Part shown: positions 5,079 to 6,817 of the stretch, one piece after another | How the letters are laid out: the number at the start of each line of letters is the position of its first letter | Position numbering within the stretch: the stretch's first letter is position 1 | Program-made: the position numbers and the translations under genes | DNA from: an uncultured Coriobacteriaceae bacterium | GTDB taxonomy: Bacteria; Actinomycetota; Coriobacteriia; Coriobacteriales; Eggerthellaceae | Length of the DNA stretch: 6,817 nt | Direction: 5' to 3' | Assembly (NCBI GenBank): GCA_902796815.1 | Contig: CADBQL010000252.1 | Location: 1-6,817, forward strand | Notes under the pieces: generated by a model | What the model was told of the DNA's origin: nothing | Database searches by the model: none | The model's input: only the letters and a program-made list of their open reading frames with translations

Positions 5079-6392
5079 TTAGCCTTCAATGCGATGGGCG
5101 GCGCCGTAGCGCACGTTCTGGTCGGTGAGAACGGTTCCGTCCGCAAACACAAAACCAGGCCGCAACTCCATGAGCGGCTTGACCACGAAATCGCGCTCGA
5201 GCGTACGGGGATGCGGTAGCGTGAGCACATCGCTATCGCTTACGTACATTTGATAATCCTCGATGTCGATGTCGCACGTACGCGGCCCGTTCTCGATTTC
5301 ACGAACACGTCCGAGGCTGTTTTCGATTGCGTGTAGATAACCGAGCAGCTCCTTGGGCGGCACGCCGCAGCGCATAAACACGATGGCGTTGACGAACTCG
5401 TCTTGGTCTTCGTAATACGCAGGTTCGCTCGCATAGAAGCTCGAGATGTCCACGATTTGCGAGTCGGGCACACTGCAGAGCTGAGTGATGGCCTGGTTAA
5501 GCTGGGCGATTTTGCCCTCTTGCTGCTCGTCGTCCTCGCCGACGAGCGCGATGTTACACCCCAGTCCGAGCACTACGAGCGGACGCAGCTGCTCGAGCGC
5601 CTTAGCCGTCGCGGCGACGTTATGCGTACGCACGACGGTCGCTCCAAGCTCGCAGGCCATGAGCGCCTCGGCCGCAGAAGCCTCGTCGCGCTCGGACGGA
5701 TTGTCGATTTTGTACGCCCAGCCGATAAAGCTCTTGCGCGAAACAGCGCACATCACGGGAAAACCAAGCCGCGCGAACTCGTGAAAATTCCGCACGAGCT
5801 CAAGCGTCTGGGAGGCGGTCTTGCCAAATCCAGGACCGGGATCGATGCAGATGCGCTCGCGCGCAACGCCGGCATCCATAAGCATAGCTGCCTGCGCCTT
5901 CAGGTAATCTCGCACCTCGCAGACCACGTCGTCGTAGACGGGCTCGTCCTGCATCGTCTTGGGCTCTCCCTTCATATGCATGACCACAAGGCCCGCATCG
6001 CATGAAGCGGCAAGCTCGACCATCGCGCGATCGCGGAATCCCGACACGTCGTTGATAATCGATGCGCCCGCCTCGACGCAGGCGCGCGCCACATCGACAT
6101 GACGCGTGTCGATGCTCACGCATATACCTTCGTCCGCAAGTGCCCGCACGACTTCGACGGTGCGCGTAAGCTCCTCGTCAATCGAGACCTCATCGCTCCC
6201 AGGGCGAGTCGATTCGCCTCCCACATCAATGATGACCGCACCTTCGTCGACCATATGTCGTGCATGCTCGAGCGCAGCGGCAAAAGAATCATGCTGTCCG
6301 CCATCAGAAAACGAGTCGGGCGTCACGTTGAGGATGCCCATGATGACGGGCATGCGCTCGTCGAATTCGAACTTTCCGCATTTCCAGGTCAT
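5079..6392 (-). CDS. folP-folK: Fused dihydropteroate synthase / HPPK (FolP-FolK)
   Basis: A 437-residue two-domain folate enzyme. The N-terminal part (about 1-270) is dihydropteroate synthase: IMGILNVTPDSFSDGG (17-32), IIDVGGESTRPGS (54-66), SIDTR (93-97), INDVSGF (113-119), ICIDPGPGFGKT (181-192), VSRKSFIG (217-224) and VVRTHNV (253-259). The C-terminal part (about 271-437) is 6-hydroxymethyl-dihydropterin pyrophosphokinase: LGLGCN (275-280), FYASEPAYY (319-327), GPRTCDIDI (369-377) with the Mg-binding pair Asp374 and Asp376, and LPHPRTLERDFVVKPL (392-407). HPPK makes the substrate of DHPS, so the fusion joins two consecutive steps. The order is FolP first with almost no linker. Phe28 and Pro64, sites of known E. 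coli sulfonamide-resistance changes, look wild type. The ATG at 6392 has AGGAAG upstream; an earlier in-frame ATG at 6479 would run through the terminator. birA follows after 4 bases. Confidence 0.96.
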   Translation of the reverse strand: MTWKCGKFEFDERMPVIMGILNVTPDSFSDGGQHDSFAAALEHARHMVDEGAVIIDVGGESTRPGSDEVSIDEELTRTVEVVRALADEGICVSIDTRHVDVARACVEAGASIINDVSGFRDRAMVELAASCDAGLVVMHMKGEPKTMQDEPVYDDVVCEVRDYLKAQAAMLMDAGVARERICIDPGPGFGKTASQTLELVRNFHEFARLGFPVMCAVSRKSFIGWAYKIDNPSERDEASAAEALMACELGATVVRTHNVAATAKALEQLRPLVVLGLGCNIALVGEDDEQQEGKIAQLNQAITQLCSVPDSQIVDISSFYASEPAYYEDQDEFVNAIVFMRCGVPPKELLGYLHAIENSLGRVREIENGPRTCDIDIEDYQMYVSDSDVLTLPHPRTLERDFVVKPLMELRPGFVFADGTVLTDQNVRYGAAHRIEG

Positions 6393-6405
6393 TTGAGCGC
6401 TTCCT

Positions 6406-6425
6406 TTCTCGTATGCGCACGAGAA
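6406..6425. promoter_or_regulatory. 20-bp dyad adjoining the folP-folK ribosome binding site
   Basis: Arms TTCTCGT (6406-6412) and ACGAGAA (6419-6425) are perfect 7-bp inverted repeats around a 6-base centre. On the mRNA strand the second arm is followed immediately by AGGAAG, the folP-folK Shine-Dalgarno sequence. It could be an RNA hairpin affecting ribosome access or a DNA operator. Its function is not known. Confidence 0.5.
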
Positions 6426-6439
6426 TCGCCCCCGTACGC

Positions 6440-6473
6440 AAAAATGCACATGGGGCAGCTCCCATGTGCATTT
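6440..6473 (-). terminator. Intrinsic terminator after the upstream gene
   Basis: On the minus strand a perfect 13-bp stem, AAATGCACATGGG with CCCATGTGCATTT, closes a 6-base loop and runs into a T-tract ending at 6440. It begins 9 bases after the stop codon at 6483-6485. It separates the upstream transcript from folP-folK. No convincing promoter was found in the 47 bases between it and the folP start, so folP expression may use a promoter overlapping the stem or some read-through. Confidence 0.85.
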
Positions 6474-6482
6474 GTGCAAGCG

Positions 6483-6817
6483 TTACTCTTGATCGTCGTC
6501 ACGCGGCTCGGGAACGTGGCGTGCCGGGGACTGGCTCACGAAGCCCGGATCAAAGCGCCCGACTTCGCTCGGCTGCTGCTCGGCGCCGCCCTGCTGAGCG
6601 TCTGGCGGCAAAGCGACCGGATATGACGCGCCTCCTTGCGCGGGCGTCTGCGCTTGTGGCTGCACCGGCACCTGTCCAGGTGCCTGCACTGCGACTTGCT
6701 CCATAGGCTGAATGCCCATCCCTGCCTGGGCTTGTTCTTTCTCGAGCCAATTCGGATCGGCGAGCTTCTGGTCGCGAGCGCGCGCCGCCGCTTCTTCGGC
6801 TTCCTTGCGAGCGATAA
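6483..6817 (-). CDS. C-terminal tail of an unidentified protein (possibly FtsH), cut by window edge
   Basis: The frame is open from the right edge (first whole codon at 6815) to the TAA at 6485-6483, giving 110 residues. It starts with a charged, helix-like Ala/Glu/Arg stretch (ARKEAEEAAARARDQKLADP) and NWLEKEQAQ, then becomes a Gln/Pro/Ala/Val-rich low-complexity tail (VQAPGQVPVQPQAQTPAQ), ending in the acidic EPRDDDQE. There is no catalytic motif, so the family cannot be read from this part. The FtsH suggestion rests only on gene order, since ftsH often precedes folP in Gram-positives and some FtsH proteins end in disordered tails. Other proteins with disordered C-termini are equally compatible. 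A strong terminator follows the stop. Confidence 0.6.
   Translation of the reverse strand, partial: IARKEAEEAAARARDQKLADPNWLEKEQAQAGMGIQPMEQVAVQAPGQVPVQPQAQTPAQGGASYPVALPPDAQQGGAEQQPSEVGRFDPGFVSQSPARHVPEPRDDDQE

Noticed and set aside
6390..6479. Upstream start of folP-folK at 6479
   Set aside because: The added 29 residues (MHKCTWELPHVHF...) are encoded by the terminator stem and the dyad, and match nothing in dihydropteroate synthases. The ATG at 6392 has a proper ribosome binding site.

Overview
The window is a stretch of bacterial chromosome with every recognisable gene on the minus strand. Read from high to low coordinates it holds: the C-terminal tail of an unidentified protein (right edge); a folate-biotin pair (a fused FolP-FolK enzyme, then BirA); a small protein of unknown function; and a teichoic-acid D-alanylation (dlt) operon led by a small lipoprotein and running off the left edge inside dltD. 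No RNA gene, insertion sequence, CRISPR array or phage gene was seen.

Organism: the dlt operon points to a Gram-positive. Coding DNA is moderately GC-rich and the intergenic DNA around 3860-4290 is much AT-richer. A FolP-FolK fusion and a BirA without the DNA-binding domain usual in Bacillota fit an actinobacterium, perhaps Coriobacteriia. This is inference from gene content, not a demonstrated assignment.

Region 6393-6817: the tail of an upstream gene (possibly ftsH) ends at 6483, followed by a clear intrinsic terminator (6440-6473) and a 20-bp dyad touching the folP ribosome binding site. Region 4289-6392: folP-folK, then birA after 4 bases, almost certainly one transcript; a weak terminator-like hairpin covers the birA stop. 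Region 3859-4288 is mostly AT-rich and contains a 54-residue ORF with a good ribosome binding site, short repeats upstream of it, and a strong hairpin next to its stop codon whose T-run faces the plus strand.

Region 1-3858 is the dlt operon in the order lipoprotein, dltA, dltB, dltC, dltD. DltA activates alanine and loads it on the carrier protein DltC; DltB (MBOAT family) works with DltC to move the alanyl group across the membrane; DltD completes transfer to teichoic acid outside. Junctions are 3-6 bases, except a 99-base dltB-dltC gap that holds a strong hairpin and a 9-bp tandem repeat. Three points stand out. The lipoprotein occupies the place where other Gram-positives have dltX, and dltA has no ribosome binding site of its own. 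DltA has alanine at the position where Bacillus cereus DltA has the stereoselectivity cysteine. The dltB-dltC spacer is structured.
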